The notes beneath the pieces were generated by a model that was not told where the DNA came from, did not search any database, and was given only the letters and a program-made list of their open reading frames with translations. Of a stretch of DNA of 64,000 nucleotides, positions 10,298-18,837 are shown piece by piece; within the stretch, counting starts at the first letter, position 1, and each line of letters opens with the position of its first letter. This stretch comes from Rhodobacter sp. SGA-6-6 (lineage in GTDB: Bacteria; Pseudomonadota; Alphaproteobacteria; Rhodobacterales; Rhodobacteraceae). The translations under genes and the position numbers were made by a program. The DNA is taken from assembly GCF_011043545.1 (NCBI RefSeq), contig NZ_JAAKGP010000002.1, forward strand, positions 372,001 to 436,000. Reading direction: 5' to 3'.

Positions 10298-11197
10298 TCA
10301 GCCTTCCGCCGCCGGGCCTGCCGCAGTCGCGGGCAGCCGGATCCGCAGCCGCTTGATCCGGCGCGGGTCGGCATCGACGATCTCGATCTGCGCGCCGCTT
10401 TCGTGGTCCACCACCTCGCCCCGGGCCGGAACCCGGCCGGCGCGCAGGAAGACCAGCCCGCCGATGGTGTCGATCTCCTCGTCCTCGCCCTCCTGCCGCA
10501 GCTTCAGGCCGAGCGCGGCCTCGATCTCCTCCAGCGGCGCGGTGGATTGGGCCAGGATCACCCCCGGCTTCTCCTCCTTCCACAGCGCGCCTTCCACCTC
10601 GTCATGCTCGTCCTCGATCTCGCCGATGACGGTCTCGATCAGGTCCTCGATGGTGACGAGGCCGTCGACCCCGCCGTATTCGTCGATCACCAGCGCCATG
10701 TGCACCCGCTCCTTCTGCATCTTCTGCAGCAGGACGCCGGTCGGCATCGACGGCGGGGCGTAGAGGATCGGCCGCAAGAGCCGCTTCAGGCTGAACCGCC
10801 CGTTGGCGCCGAAGCCATGAGTCAGCGCCAGGTCCTTCAGGTGGACCAGCCCCTGCGGGTGGTCCAGCGTGCCCTTGTAGACCGGCACCCGGGAAAAGCC
10901 GTGCTGGCGGAACACCTCGACCAGTTCGTCCTTGCCGATGTCCAGCGGCACGGCGACGATCTCGGCCTTGGGGATCGCCACGTCGTCCACCCGCATCCGT
11001 CGCAGCGCACCGAGGCCGGCGCTGGCGGCAGGTGCGGCAGAGGCCGCCGGGGTGTCGTCCGGCTCGGCTGTCGGGGTGAAGGCGGAGAGGATCCGCCCGA
11101 AGAAGCCGCGTCCTGCGGCCTCTGGAGGGTCTTCGTCGGCCGTGTCCTGCAACGCCGCTCCTTGCGCCGCAGACGACCCTTCGGTGCTACTGCCCAT
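10298..11197 (-). CDS. CBS/CorC domain protein (CorC/TlyC-like)
   Basis: This 299-residue protein has two CBS domains (around 80-200, with SRVPVYKGTLDHPQGLVHL and VIDEYGGVDGLVTIEDLIE) and a C-terminal CorC_HlyC domain, but no DUF21 membrane domain. In the family such proteins are linked to Mg/Co efflux. A TTG at 11242 overlapping the ybeY stop is possible, but the ATG at 11197 follows AAAGGA. It lies between ybeY and lnt, a conserved order in Proteobacteria. Confidence 0.88.
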   Translation of the reverse strand: MGSSTEGSSAAQGAALQDTADEDPPEAAGRGFFGRILSAFTPTAEPDDTPAASAAPAASAGLGALRRMRVDDVAIPKAEIVAVPLDIGKDELVEVFRQHGFSRVPVYKGTLDHPQGLVHLKDLALTHGFGANGRFSLKRLLRPILYAPPSMPTGVLLQKMQKERVHMALVIDEYGGVDGLVTIEDLIETVIGEIEDEHDEVEGALWKEEKPGVILAQSTAPLEEIEAALGLKLRQEGEDEEIDTIGGLVFLRAGRVPARGEVVDHESGAQIEIVDADPRRIKRLRIRLPATAAGPAAEG

Positions 11198-11238
11198 CGG
11201 TCCTTTGTCCGAAAAACACCCGTCCCGCGGGTGCCTGC

Positions 11239-11742
11239 TCAATATGGGTCAGGAAGCCCCATGGACGCAAGTATCCGCACCTCATGCCCTTCCATCAGCG
11301 CGGCATCCTCGTCCTCGACGTGATCGTAGCCCAGAAGATGCAGCACGGCATGGACGACCAGATGGGCGACATGCGCCTCCATCGGCTTGCCCTGCTCGGC
11401 CGCCTCGCGGGCGCAGGTCTCCCAGGAGATGGCGATGTCGCCCAGGTCCTCCGGGTTATCCTCCGTCCCTGCCTCCGGCCGCTCCGGCTCCTCGCCGACG
11501 AACTCCGCCGCGCGTTCCTCGGAGGGCCAGCTGAGCACGTTGGTGGGCGCAGGCTTGCCGCGGAAATCGGCGTTCAGCCCGGCGATGCGGGCATCGTCGC
11601 AGGCCAGGAGAGCGATGCGGAAGCCGTCCGCCGCCAGCCCCAGCCCGGAAAGCGCCGCCCGCGCCGCGGCCTCGGCCAGGGCGTCGAGGCCAAGGCCGGC
11701 CCAGCGTTCGTCCTCCACCACGGTCTCGACCAGCTGTCCCAT
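11239..11742 (-). CDS. ybeY: Endoribonuclease YbeY (16S rRNA maturation)
   Basis: YbeY is a single-strand endoribonuclease for 16S rRNA 3' maturation and ribosome quality control. The 167-residue protein carries the zinc-binding pattern HLVVHAVLHLLGYDH (HxxxHxxxxxH) near residue 130 and the NVLSWPS segment. It is the first gene of ybeY-corC-lnt. Its upstream region contains repeat element A. Confidence 0.95.
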   Translation of the reverse strand: MGQLVETVVEDERWAGLGLDALAEAAARAALSGLGLAADGFRIALLACDDARIAGLNADFRGKPAPTNVLSWPSEERAAEFVGEEPERPEAGTEDNPEDLGDIAISWETCAREAAEQGKPMEAHVAHLVVHAVLHLLGYDHVEDEDAALMEGHEVRILASMGLPDPY

Positions 11743-11830
11743 GGCCGCGCCCTACCCCGCCGCCAGCCTTCGTGCAAGCCCATGGTCCCGGCGGGGATCG
11801 GCATTCTGCACGGGTAGGACTGCGGCCCGG

Positions 11831-12042
11831 CGGGCGGGAACAGGCGAGGCACTGCCTCGCCCCCGCCCGTGCGCAGCGGTAGCACCCGGAAACGCTGGTC
11901 ACACATAACCCCGAGAGGCCAGCGCCCGACCCGGCGGGCGAGAAGCGCCCGCCGGGGGCGGGGCGGGCGCTGGCCGGGCCATTGAAGGCCCGGCCGGTCC
12001 AGATGGAACCGTTGCGCTGTGGCGAAGGCACGCGCCTTCGCC
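11831..12042 (+). repeat. Repeat element copy A (structured, MITE-like)
   Basis: This 212-base core has the family series of hairpins: GGCGAGGCACTGCCTCGCC inside GGGCGGG/CCGCCC arms; GCCAGCGCCCG/CGGGCGCTGGC; GGCCGGGCC-loop-GGCCCGGCC; and GGCGAAGGC-ACGC-GCCTTCGCC. Only a degraded left terminal repeat is seen (GTAGGACTGCGG at about 11816). It fills most of the 414-base divergent gap between ybeY and the nucleoside phosphorylase, so it may separate or carry their promoters. The remaining ~110 bases before the next gene show nothing I can identify. Confidence 0.8.
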
Positions 12043-12156
12043 AAATAAGCCGGACGAAGCTGGCGCCGGTTGCCCATCCGCCTTGGCAGAAAGAGGTGGC
12101 AGCCTGTTCGCGGATGGCCGTATCCTCGCGTCACCAGCCGCAGCCGAGGACCCGCG

Positions 12157-12960
12157 ATGACCGAACCGACCGAGACCGCCGCCCTGATCCGCGCCCGTGC
12201 CGGAGAGGAGCCCGTCCGCCTCGGCCTGATCCTCGGCTCCGGCCTCGGGCATCTGGCGCAGGCGGTAGACGGCCCGGCGATCCCCTATGCCGACCTGCCG
12301 GGCTTTCCCCGGGCGCAGGTCTCCGGCCACAACCCGCATCTGCACGTCGGCCTGCTGGAGGGCGTCCGCGTCGCCGTCTTCGGCGCCCGCGAGCATTACT
12401 ACGAGAACGGCAACCCCGCCGCGATGCGCGGCGCGCTGGAAACGCTGAAGGCGCTCGGCGCCGACAGGCTGATCCTGACCAATGCCGCCGGGTCGCTGCG
12501 GCCCGACATCCCGCCGGGCGACCTGATGCTGCTGTCGGATCACATCAACTACAACGGCCTGAACCCGCTGATCGGCGAAAGGACAGACGCCCGCTTCGTG
12601 CCGATGACCGACGCCCATTCCCCGCGCTTGCGCGCCGCCCTGCGGGCAGCCGCCGCGGCCGAGGGCATCGCGCTGAAAGAAGGCGTCTATGCCTGGTATT
12701 CCGGTCCCTCCTTCGAGACCCCGGCCGAGATTCGCCTGCTGAGGACCCTCGGCGCCGATGCGGTCGGCATGTCCACCGTGCCCGAGGTGATCCTGGCCCG
12801 CTTCCTGGGGCTGGAGGTCGCCGCCGTCTCGACCATCACCAACATGGCCGCCGGACTGTCGGAGGAGAGGATCAGCCACGACCACACCAAGGCCATGGCC
12901 CCCCTGGGTGCGGCAAAACTGGAACGCATCCTGAGGCGTTTCCTCTCTGCGCCGGAATGA
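12157..12960 (+). CDS. Purine-nucleoside phosphorylase
   Basis: This 267-residue enzyme cleaves purine nucleosides with phosphate to give base and ribose-1-phosphate (purine salvage). It belongs to the trimeric PNP/MTAP family: LGLILGSGLGHLA phosphate loop, REHYYENGNPAAM, LTNAAGSL, and the C-terminal GADAVGMSTVPEV and SxITNMAAGLS motifs. The frame is open 29 codons upstream, but the ATG at 12157 follows CGAGGA and gives the normal length. The fit is closer to PunA/XapA than to MTAP, but substrate preference is not certain. Confidence 0.92.
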   Translation: MTEPTETAALIRARAGEEPVRLGLILGSGLGHLAQAVDGPAIPYADLPGFPRAQVSGHNPHLHVGLLEGVRVAVFGAREHYYENGNPAAMRGALETLKALGADRLILTNAAGSLRPDIPPGDLMLLSDHINYNGLNPLIGERTDARFVPMTDAHSPRLRAALRAAAAAEGIALKEGVYAWYSGPSFETPAEIRLLRTLGADAVGMSTVPEVILARFLGLEVAAVSTITNMAAGLSEERISHDHTKAMAPLGAAKLERILRRFLSAPE

Positions 12961-13034
12961 CGCCTTTGTGCATTTGACTTCCCCGCCAAAGGGGCGCAAC
13001 CCTCGGACAAGTCTTCCCTATCCCGTCCGGCGCG

Positions 13035-13955
13035 ATGCAGATCTACCTCCCGATTGCCGAGGTCTCGGTCGATGCCTTCCTGATCCTCGGGATCGGGGGG
13101 ATCGTCGGCTTTCTGTCCGGCATGTTCGGCGTGGGCGGCGGCTTCCTGATCACGCCCTTGCTGTTCTTCATCGGCGTTCCCCCCGCCGTCGCCGTGGCGA
13201 CCGGGGCGAACCAGGTGGTGGCTTCCTCGGTCTCGGGTGTGCTGGCGCAGCTGAAGCGCAAGGCGGTGGACTTCCGCATGGGCTTCGTCCTGCTGGCGGG
13301 CGGCGTCGGCGGGTCGGGAATCGGCATCTGGGTCTTCGCCTGGATGAAGGCGAAGGGGCAGGTCGACCTCTTCGTGCAGCTCTCTTACGTGCTGTTCCTC
13401 GGCCTGATCGGCGCGATGATGCTGCAGGAGTCCTTGCGCGCCCTGCTGCGCAGCCGCAAGCCCAATGCGCCGGTCCGCCGCGCCCATGTCCACAACTGGG
13501 TGCACGGCCTGCCGCTGAAGATGAAGTTCCGCGCCAGCGGGCTTTACATCAGCGTCATCCCGCCGGTGCTGGTCGGCGCGCTGGTCGGCTTCCTGGCCGC
13601 GATCATGGGCGTCGGAGGCGGCTTCATCATGGTGCCGGCGATGATCTACCTTCTGGGGATGCCGACCAAGGTGGTGGTCGGCACTTCTCTGTTCCAGATC
13701 ATCTTCGTCACCGCCTTCACCACCGTCATGCACGCCGTCACCAGCCAGACCGTCGACATGATGCTGGCGCTGGTGCTGATCTTCGGCGGGGTGATCGGAG
13801 CGCAGATCGGCGCCCGGGTCGGGCTGCGGCTGAAGGCCGAGCAGCTGCGCATCCTGCTGTCGCTCCTGGTGCTGGCGGTGGCGCTGCGCATTGCCGCCGA
13901 CCTGCTGATCCGCCCGGCCGAGCTTTACTCGGTGATGCCGGGGGTGCTGCCGTGA
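13035..13955 (+). CDS. TauE/SafE (TSUP) family sulfite/organosulfonate exporter
   Basis: This 306-residue membrane protein has the two-fold TSUP repeat: GFLSGMFGVGGGFLITPLLF near residue 24 and AIMGVGGGFIMVPAMIYLLG near residue 195, each with the GxGGG signature, in about eight helices. Members export sulfite, sulfoacetate or related anions. It overlaps the TIGR02186 gene by four bases, a pair common in alphaproteobacteria, so the two probably act together in the envelope. Confidence 0.9.
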   Translation: MQIYLPIAEVSVDAFLILGIGGIVGFLSGMFGVGGGFLITPLLFFIGVPPAVAVATGANQVVASSVSGVLAQLKRKAVDFRMGFVLLAGGVGGSGIGIWVFAWMKAKGQVDLFVQLSYVLFLGLIGAMMLQESLRALLRSRKPNAPVRRAHVHNWVHGLPLKMKFRASGLYISVIPPVLVGALVGFLAAIMGVGGGFIMVPAMIYLLGMPTKVVVGTSLFQIIFVTAFTTVMHAVTSQTVDMMLALVLIFGGVIGAQIGARVGLRLKAEQLRILLSLLVLAVALRIAADLLIRPAELYSVMPGVLP

Positions 13956-14722
13956 TCCGCCGTCTCCTCCTCGCCTTCTGCCTGCTCGCCGGCCCCGCCG
14001 GGGCGCAGGAGAAGCCGCCGGAGACCATCGTCGCCGGTCTCAGCCAGAACCGCGTCTCGATCACCGCCGATTTCGACGGGTCCGAGATCCTGGTCTACGG
14101 CGCCGTCCGCCGCGACAGCCCGCCGCCCGAGGGTCGGCTGGACGTGATCGTCACCATCGAGGGGCCGGCGACGCCCTTGATGGTGCGCCGCAAGGACCGG
14201 GTCTGGGGCATCTGGGTCAACAACGCCTCGATCGCGGTGGACAGCGCGCCCTCGTTCTACGCGGTCGCCACCACGGGGCACCTGCACGACATCCTCTCGG
14301 CGACCGAGAACCTGCGCCAGGGCATCACCATCGACCGGGTGATCCGCGCCGTCGGCATCACCGCCGAGGCCGATGCCTCGGAAGCCTTCGTCGAGGCGAT
14401 GATGCGGGTGCGCACCGGCGAGGGCCGCTACCGGCTGATGGAGAACCGGGTGCAGCTGACCGAGCAGACGCTGTTCCGCACCGACGTGGTGCTGCCCGCC
14501 AACCTGACCGAAGGCATCTACAAGGTTCGCCTGTTCCTGCTGCGCGGGGGCAAGGTGGTGGCCAGCCAGGAACGCCAGATCAACGTGCGCAAGGCGGGGC
14601 TGGAGCGGATGGTCTACAACATGGCCCGCGAACAGCCGCTGATCTACGGGCTGGTCTCGCTGATGCTGGCGGCCGTCTCCGGCTGGGCCGCCTCGGCCGC
14701 GTTCCGGCTGTTCCGGGCGTAG
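13952..14722 (+). CDS. TIGR02186 family membrane-anchored periplasmic protein
   Basis: The product (256 residues) starts at a GTG overlapping the TSUP stop (GTGA). It has a Sec signal (LLLAFCLLAGPAGAQ), a periplasmic body with the conserved SQNRVSITADFDGSEILVYGA segment, and a single C-terminal membrane helix (LIYGLVSLMLAAVSGWAA). The family has no assigned biochemical activity; pairing with the TSUP exporter suggests an accessory role. The stop codon TAG lies in a GTAGAGCGGGGTTAA segment that resembles the end of the repeat element just downstream. Confidence 0.85.
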   Translation: MIRRLLLAFCLLAGPAGAQEKPPETIVAGLSQNRVSITADFDGSEILVYGAVRRDSPPPEGRLDVIVTIEGPATPLMVRRKDRVWGIWVNNASIAVDSAPSFYAVATTGHLHDILSATENLRQGITIDRVIRAVGITAEADASEAFVEAMMRVRTGEGRYRLMENRVQLTEQTLFRTDVVLPANLTEGIYKVRLFLLRGGKVVASQERQINVRKAGLERMVYNMAREQPLIYGLVSLMLAAVSGWAASAAFRLFRA

Positions 14723-14743
14723 AGCGGGGTTAAGCGCAAGCAT

Positions 14744-15015
14744 GTAGGGGCGGGGTTCACCCCGCCGCGGGCGGGAACAGGCGAGGCACTGCCTCGCCCC
14801 CGCCCGTGCGCGGCGGATGCACCCGGAGACGGTGGCAGCACGAGACCCCGAGAGGCCAGCGCCCGACCCGGCGGGCGAGAAGCGCCCGCCGAGGGCGGGG
14901 CGGGCGCTGGCCGCGCCTTTGGGGCCCGGCAGGTCTGGCTGATACGTTGCGCTATGGCGAAGGCACGCGCCTTCGCCAAGGACACCGTGGAGCAGCGGGT
15001 TAAACCCCGCCCTAC
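14744..15015 (+). repeat. Repeat element copy B, full length with terminal inverted repeats
   Basis: Copy B is 272 bases. The left end GTAGGGGCGGGGTTCACC and the right end GGGTTAAACCCCGCCCTAC are near-complementary terminal repeats. The core (14768-14977) has all four hairpins, with the third one partly decayed (GGCCGCGCC / GGCCCGGCA). It lies between the convergent TIGR02186 gene and ubiK. No clear target duplication flanks it. Confidence 0.82.
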
Positions 15016-15201
15016 AGGCGGCAGACCCGCGGCACGGGGCTTCCCGCTGTCCTCACCACAACAAGAACTGTCATCTCGCGCGGGCGAGGACCCAGGAAAC
15101 GGATGTCGGAAGATGGATTCCCGCCTGCGCAGGGAGGACAGGCGGGGGCAGGCCGACAGACGACACACGCCTCCGCCCCTATCCTTCGCTAGACAGGATC
15201 G
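15016..15201. repeat. Remnant of a second intergenic repeat type
   Basis: Between copy B and ubiK lies non-coding DNA with a segment at about 15070-15147 that includes GATGGATTCCCGCCTGCGCA followed by GGGAGGACAGG. This resembles the common alphaproteobacterial intergenic motif built around GATTCCCGCCTGCGC. Only one copy is seen in the window, so this is recognition of type, not proof. Confidence 0.4.
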
Positions 15202-15459
15202 TCAGCCCTTCTTCTTCGCCGCCGCAGCCTCCAGCGCATCCAGCCGGGCCTTCAGCGCCTCGTTCTCCTCGCGGGCCTTCTGCGCCATCGCCCGCACCGC
15301 GTCGAATTCCTCGCGGGTGACGAAGTCGCGGTCGGCCATCCAGCGGTCGACCAGCGACTTCATCGCCGTCTCCGCCTCGGTCTTCGCGCCCTGCGCCACG
15401 CCCATGGCATTGGTCATCAGCTGGCTGATGTCGTCGAGGAACTTGTTGCGCGTCTGCAT
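15202..15459 (-). CDS. ubiK: Ubiquinone biosynthesis accessory factor UbiK (BMFP family)
   Basis: This 85-residue protein is mostly helical, with an N-terminal amphipathic helix (NKFLDDISQLMTNAMGVAQG) and a C-terminal coiled coil (REENEALKARLDALEAAAAKK), the layout of UbiK/YqiC, which assists the soluble ubiquinone-synthesis complex and binds membranes. The frame is open 58 codons upstream, but the ATG at 15459 follows GGAGG and matches family length. It is divergent from lgt. Confidence 0.88.
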   Translation of the reverse strand: MQTRNKFLDDISQLMTNAMGVAQGAKTEAETAMKSLVDRWMADRDFVTREEFDAVRAMAQKAREENEALKARLDALEAAAAKKKG

Positions 15460-15577
15460 GGAAGGGCCTCCTGTCACCACCCCTATATGCGCCGGCCCGT
15501 CCCCCTTCACAAGGCTGCCAGCCGGTTGACTTCGCCGCACCCGGCCCGCATCAAGCCCCGAAGCAGCGGAGACCGGC

Positions 15578-16450
15578 ATGATCCCCTTCCCCGACATCTC
15601 GCCCGAGATCTTCTCCATTTCCGTCTTCGGCATGACCTTCGCGCTGCGCTGGTATGCGATGGCCTATCTGGTCGGCATCGTCCTGGCCTGGTGGATCGCC
15701 GCCCGCACCCTGCGCCGCGCCGATCTCTGGGGCGGCGCAGCGCCGATGACCGGCGACCAGCTGGAGCGGCTGATGACCTGGGTGATCCTCGGCGTCATCC
15801 TCGGCGGCCGCATCGGCTATGTGCTGTTCTACGAGCCCGCCAAGTTCGCCGCCGAGCCGCTGGCGATCCTGCGGGTCTGGGAGGGGGGGATGTCCTTCCA
15901 CGGCGGCTTCCTCGGCGTCGCCGCCGCCGGCGTCCTCTTCGCCCGGGCCGAGGGCATCCCGATGCTGCGGCTGGGCGACCTGATGGGTCTTTCGGTGCCT
16001 CCGGGGCTGCTGCTCGGCCGTCTCGCCAACTTCATCAATGCCGAGCTCTGGGGCCGCCCGACCGACCTGCCCTGGGGCGTGGTCTTCCCCGGCGACGCCG
16101 CCCAGACCTGCCCCGGCATCGCCGGCCTCTGCGCCCGCCACCCGAGCCAGCTTTACGAAGCCGCGCTGGAGGGGCTGTTGCTCGGCGCCGCGGTGCTGTG
16201 GCTGGCATACCGCCGCGGCTGGCTGCGCTTCCCGGGGCGGATCATGGGCCTCTTCGTCGCCGGCTACGGCACGGCGCGCGTCCTGGTGGAGTTCGTCCGC
16301 CAGCCGGATGCGCAATTCGTGGCCGAGGGCAATCCGCTCGGCCTCTACCTGCATGTCGGCGGCTGGGGGCTGACCGCCGGGCAATGCCTCAGCCTGCCGA
16401 TGATATTCATCGGCCTGTGGGTCCTGACCCGCGCCCGGCAGGCGGCATGA
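15578..16450 (+). CDS. lgt: Prolipoprotein diacylglyceryl transferase
   Basis: Lgt transfers diacylglycerol from phosphatidylglycerol to the lipobox cysteine of prolipoproteins in the inner membrane. The 290-residue protein has about seven membrane helices and the signatures [36 protein letters not shown] and HPSQLYEA. It overlaps the downstream methyltransferase by four bases (ATGA). Confidence 0.96.
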   Translation: MIPFPDISPEIFSISVFGMTFALRWYAMAYLVGIVLAWWIAARTLRRADLWGGAAPMTGDQLERLMTWVILGVILGGRIGYVLFYEPAKFAAEPLAILRVWEGGMSFHGGFLGVAAAGVLFARAEGIPMLRLGDLMGLSVPPGLLLGRLANFINAELWGRPTDLPWGVVFPGDAAQTCPGIAGLCARHPSQLYEAALEGLLLGAAVLWLAYRRGWLRFPGRIMGLFVAGYGTARVLVEFVRQPDAQFVAEGNPLGLYLHVGGWGLTAGQCLSLPMIFIGLWVLTRARQAA

Positions 16451-17508
16451 CGGCGCTGGCGGAGATTCTCGCCGCCCGCATCGCCGCCACCGGGCCGATG
16501 CGGCTGTCCGACTACATGGCCGAATGCCTGCTGCACCCTCAGCACGGCTATTACACCAGCCGCGCGCCCTTCGGCGCCGCCGGGGACTTCACCACCGCCC
16601 CCGAAATCTCGCAGATGTTCGGCGAGTTGCTGGGCCTTTGCCTGGCGCAATACTGGCTGGACCTCGGCCGGCCCGCGCCCTTCACCCTGGCCGAACTCGG
16701 CCCCGGCCGCGGCACCCTGATGGCCGACCTGCTGCGCGCCACCCGCGGCGTGCCGGGCTTCCAGGACGCGGCGCGGGTCATGCTGGTCGAGGTTTCTCCC
16801 CGGCTGCGGCAGGTGCAGCGGACCACGCTGGGGACCCATTCGGTGGACTGGCTGGACCGGGTGGAGGACCTGCCCGGCCAGCCGCTGTTCCTGGTCGCCA
16901 ACGAATTCTTCGACGCCCTGCCGATCCGCCAGTTCACCCGGGCGGGCGACGGCTGGTCCGAGACCATGGTCGGGCTGGACGCCGGCCGGCTGACCCTCGG
17001 CCGCGCACCCCCTGCCCCCTTGGCCCTGCTGGCACACCGGCTGGCCGACACGCAGGAAGGCGATGTGGTCGAGACCTGCCCCGCCGCCGCGCCGATCATG
17101 GCCGGACTGGCGGCCCGCATCGCCGGCCATGGCGGGCTGGCGCTGGTGGTGGACTATGGCGGCTGGCGCTCGCGCGGCGATACCTTCCAGGCGCTGCGGG
17201 CCCATGCCTTCGCCGATCCGCTGGAGGCCCCCGGCGAAGCCGACCTGACCGCCCATGTCGATTTCGAGGCGCTGGCGTTGGCCGCCGCCCCCGCCGCCAC
17301 GCGCTACACCACCCAGGGCGCGCTGCTGTCTGCCCTCGGCCTTGCCGCCCGGGCCGACCGGCTGGCCGCCGGTCTGGACGGTCAAGCGCTCACCGCGCAT
17401 CGGGCGGCAGAGCGGCGCTTGACCGACCCGGAGGAAATGGGTGAGTTGTTCAAGGCGCTCGCCGTCTTTCCGCCCGCCGCCCCGCCGCCGCCCGGATTCG
17501 CCCCCTGA
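16447..17508 (+). CDS. MidA/NDUFAF7-type SAM-dependent methyltransferase
   Basis: This 353-residue protein belongs to the COG1565 family, whose mitochondrial member NDUFAF7 methylates an arginine of a complex I subunit. The N-terminal [25 protein letters not shown], the SAM-binding [21 protein letters not shown] and the [16 protein letters not shown] motif are diagnostic. The bacterial substrate is unknown; complex I is a reasonable guess. The ATG at 16447 overlaps the lgt stop. It is part of the conserved lgt-midA-pgeF string. Confidence 0.9.
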   Translation: MTALAEILAARIAATGPMRLSDYMAECLLHPQHGYYTSRAPFGAAGDFTTAPEISQMFGELLGLCLAQYWLDLGRPAPFTLAELGPGRGTLMADLLRATRGVPGFQDAARVMLVEVSPRLRQVQRTTLGTHSVDWLDRVEDLPGQPLFLVANEFFDALPIRQFTRAGDGWSETMVGLDAGRLTLGRAPPAPLALLAHRLADTQEGDVVETCPAAAPIMAGLAARIAGHGGLALVVDYGGWRSRGDTFQALRAHAFADPLEAPGEADLTAHVDFEALALAAAPAATRYTTQGALLSALGLAARADRLAAGLDGQALTAHRAAERRLTDPEEMGELFKALAVFPPAAPPPPGFAP

Positions 17509-17510
17509 CC

Positions 17511-18263
17511 ATGATGCTGGAAATCATCACCTCCGACGCCCTGCCCGCCCGCCACGGCTTCTTCACCCGCAAGGGCGGGGCCTCCTCGGGCATCTTCGCC
17601 GGGCTGAACTGCGGCGCGGGCTCGTCGGACCAGGCGGAGATCGTGGCGATCAACCGCGCCCGCGCGGCCGAGGCGATGGGGGTGGCGCCGCAGGCGCTGG
17701 TGACGGTGAACCAGGTGCACTCGGCGGATGTGGTCACGGTCGCCGGCCCGCTGTCCGACCGGCCGCGGGCGGATGCGATGGTGACCGCCACGCCCGGGCT
17801 GGCGCTGGCGGTGCTGACGGCGGATTGCCAGCCGGTGCTGTTCGCCGATCCGGAGGCCGGGGTGATCGGCGCCGCCCATGCCGGCTGGCGCGGCGCGCTG
17901 GACGGGGTGCTGGAGGCGACGGTGGCGGCGATGGAGACTCTCGGCGCGAAGCGCGAAGCGATTTCCGCAGTGATCGGTCCCTGCATCAGCCAGGCCGCCT
18001 ATGAGGTCGGCCCCGAATTCCTCGACGCCTTCCGCGACGAGGACCCGGCCTACACCCGTTTCTTCGCCAACGGCCAGGGCGATCGGCTGCTGTTCGACCT
18101 GCCCGGCTTCGGCCTGCACCGGCTGCGCGCGGCCGGGGTGGGACAGGCGGACTGGGTGCGCCACTGCACCTACCGCGATTCGGAGCGGTTCTATTCCTAC
18201 CGCCGCACCACCCATGCCGGCGAGGCCGACTATGGAAGGCTGATCTCGGCCATCCGGCTGTAG
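17511..18263 (+). CDS. pgeF: Peptidoglycan editing factor PgeF (YfiH/polyphenol oxidase family)
   Basis: PgeF-type enzymes hydrolyse misincorporated L-Ser from muropeptides; relatives show purine-nucleoside or laccase-like activity. The 250-residue protein has the metal/catalytic residues in VNQVHSADVV, LTADCQPVLFAD and GAAHAGWRGALDGVL, in the usual order. Start is one of two adjacent ATGs (17511 or 17514), two bases after the methyltransferase stop, indicating co-transcription with lgt. Confidence 0.92.
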   Translation: MMLEIITSDALPARHGFFTRKGGASSGIFAGLNCGAGSSDQAEIVAINRARAAEAMGVAPQALVTVNQVHSADVVTVAGPLSDRPRADAMVTATPGLALAVLTADCQPVLFADPEAGVIGAAHAGWRGALDGVLEATVAAMETLGAKREAISAVIGPCISQAAYEVGPEFLDAFRDEDPAYTRFFANGQGDRLLFDLPGFGLHRLRAAGVGQADWVRHCTYRDSERFYSYRRTTHAGEADYGRLISAIRL

Positions 18264-18269
18264 CCGCCA

Positions 18270-18484
18270 CCGGATTGCCGCAATCCGGGAAACAGTTCGG
18301 GCAACACCGGCCCGATTGTCCCGAGTTTTCGCCGAAAACTCGCAATTCCGGCAACGATGGCGGCTTTTGCGCCGGATTGTCGCCCGCCCGGAATTGGCCC
18401 CAATCCGGCAAATATCCGTCCAACAGCCGCCGCATTGGTCCGCGATCCTCAGTTCAAGGCCGCAGAGCCAAGAGGAGACAGACC
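18270..18484 (+). promoter_or_regulatory. Structured leader with repeated CGGATTG motifs
   Basis: The gap between pgeF and the small ORF carries CCGGATTG-CCG-CAATCCGG (18270-18288, perfect), CGAGTTTTCG-C-CGAAAACTCG (18322-18342, perfect), a bulged repeat built from CCGGAATTGG and CCAATCCGG (about 18389-18409), and single copies of CCCGATTGTC and CCGGATTGTC. The first hairpins may terminate pgeF; the recurrence of the motif up to the small gene suggests a protein-binding or RNA-structural leader. No named regulator matches by eye. Confidence 0.45.
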
Positions 18485-18685
18485 ATGACCCAGGACATCA
18501 GGACCGAACGCCGCTGGCTTCGCTCGGTGATCGCCGCTTCGGCCGAGCCGCTGCCGGCCTTTCCCTGGATGCGCGGCCAGCGCAGGCGCCCCGCCGCGAC
18601 GGCCGAAGCCGCCGCGCCGCAGGAACGCCCGGCACCGCGCCGCGAGGTCGGGCTCTTCGGCAAGACCGCCCTCGCCGCCCGCTGA
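18485..18685 (+). CDS. Small basic protein of unknown function (66 aa)
   Basis: The frame starts with an ATG after AAGAGGAG at ideal spacing and encodes 66 residues beginning MTQDIRTERRWLRSVIAASA, followed by an Arg/Ala/Pro-rich middle and a short end LFGKTALAAR. It is basic and has no membrane segment. I recognise no domain. The strong ribosome site and coding-like codon use support a real gene. It precedes a probable small RNA, and its own leader is structured. Confidence 0.62.
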   Translation: MTQDIRTERRWLRSVIAASAEPLPAFPWMRGQRRRPAATAEAAAPQERPAPRREVGLFGKTALAAR

Positions 18686-18803
18686 TCCGAATCGATTTGC
18701 CACAATTCGCGCCGGTCCCCCGGCCGATTGTGCGAAAGAAGGGGACAATGCCGGGCGGGCAACCGGCATCGTCCAGGGACGCGGCCCGAAACGCGCCCGA
18801 GGT

Positions 18804-18833
18804 TTGACAGCGGGCCATATTGGTGACAGATTT
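18804..18833 (+). promoter_or_regulatory. Candidate promoter for the small RNA
   Basis: A perfect -35 hexamer TTGACA (18804-18809) is followed, at 17-18 bases, by weak -10 candidates (CAGATT or AGATTT). It would start a transcript near 18838-18840. Confidence 0.4.
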
Positions 18834-18837
18834 ACAC

